NCBI GenBank assembly: GCA_023422555.1
Contig: JAFAGQ010000060.1
Coordinates: 1-5,725 of the forward strand
Reading direction: 5' to 3'
Length of the DNA: 5,725 nt
Origin: Pseudomonadota bacterium
Lineage (GTDB): Bacteria; Pseudomonadota; Gammaproteobacteria; Burkholderiales; Burkholderiaceae_B
A program made the position numbers and the translations under genes. Of this stretch, positions 5,358 through 5,725 are shown in pieces (position 1 is the stretch's first letter; every line of letters starts with the position of its first letter). The notes beneath the pieces were generated by a model that made no database searches, was not told where the DNA came from, and worked only from the letters and a program-made list of their open reading frames with translations.

Positions 5358-5725
5358 ATGTTCTACATAAATCAACCTGAAGTGCGAACATTCGAAACTT
5401 TTTCCACCGTGCCCGGGAAGTTTCGGTCCAAGGGTCGCACAGTCTGGGCCGATGCCAACCAGGGCGGTCGCGAAATTGACTCTTTCCTGGAAGGGCCGGT
5501 TTTTGATGACAAAGGTAATTTGTATGTCACTGATATTCCCTACGGCCGCATTTTTCGTGTCGATCCAAAGGGCGATTGGGACCTGGTGGCTCAGTGGGAT
5601 GGTGAGCCCAATGGAATGAAATTTATTTCAGCCAATCGCCTGGTCGTCACTGACTATAAGAACGGCTTAATGGAAGTGGATACCCTGAGTGGAGAAGTCA
5701 AACCCTATTTTTCTCGCAGAAATAC
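5358..5725 (+). CDS. SMP-30/gluconolactonase/LRE-family protein, N-terminal 122 residues (partial)
   Basis: The frame from ATG 5358 is open to the window edge (122 codons plus two bases). It begins MFYINQPEVRTFETF and shows the family block SFLEGPVFDDKGNLYVTDIP (42-61), in which Glu45 corresponds to the metal-binding Glu of SMP-30, then GRIFRVDPKGDW (63-74), DGEPNGMKF (81-89) and VVTDYKNGLMEVD (96-108). These are blades of a six-bladed beta propeller that binds a divalent metal and hydrolyses sugar or aldonic lactones. The part seen lacks a signal peptide, so the protein is probably cytoplasmic. The ribosome site is weak. It lies 59 bases after the dehydrogenase gene on the same strand and is likely the third gene of the operon, supplying the linear acid to the two enzymes before it. 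About 60 percent of the usual length is missing beyond the edge. Confidence 0.88.
   Translation, partial: MFYINQPEVRTFETFSTVPGKFRSKGRTVWADANQGGREIDSFLEGPVFDDKGNLYVTDIPYGRIFRVDPKGDWDLVAQWDGEPNGMKFISANRLVVTDYKNGLMEVDTLSGEVKPYFSRRN

Overview
This window is chromosomal DNA of moderate GC content from what looks like a betaproteobacterium, most likely a member of the Alcaligenaceae or a related Burkholderiales lineage. The assignment rests on gene style: a short SMP-30/gluconolactonase-family protein with the SFLEGP and TDIP motifs, an RraA-type aldolase paired with a D-2-hydroxyacid dehydrogenase, an orphan amino-acid-type periplasmic binding protein, and an IS3-family element whose end resembles those common in this group. 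No search could be run, so the taxon is an inference.

Layout from left to right. Positions 1-125 are one end of an IS3-family insertion sequence: the first 21 codons of OrfA on the minus strand, its promoter, and a terminal inverted repeat ending at 125. It abuts a LacI/GntR-type repressor gene (129-1193, +) that now starts with TTG three bases after the IS end. Convergent with it is a secreted family 3 solute-binding protein (1408-2217, -) with no permease or ATPase gene in view. Upstream of that lie an AT-rich leader with three short repeats, a 41-nt stem-loop, a 62-codon VbhA-like antitoxin gene without a Fic toxin partner (2454-2642, -), and an IclR-family regulator (2721-3497, -). The iclR promoter is readable (TTGTGA-N17-TACAAT) and overlaps a dyad.

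Divergent from iclR is a catabolic operon: an RraA-family (HMG/CHA aldolase-like) enzyme (3698-4381), a D-2-hydroxyacid dehydrogenase overlapping it by 4 bases (4378-5298), and, 59 bases on, an SMP-30/gluconolactonase-family lactonase running off the window (5358 onwards). The natural reading is a pathway in which a lactone is hydrolysed and the resulting hydroxy or oxo acid is oxidised or reduced and cleaved by a retro-aldol or decarboxylation step, under control of the divergent IclR protein. The substrate cannot be read from the sequence.

The most notable points are the IS junction that has replaced the 5' region of the repressor gene, the solitary VbhA-like antitoxin with alanine where the Fic-inhibiting glutamate is expected, and the unassigned aldolase/dehydrogenase/lactonase cluster. 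I see no CRISPR array, tRNA, rRNA or replication origin.
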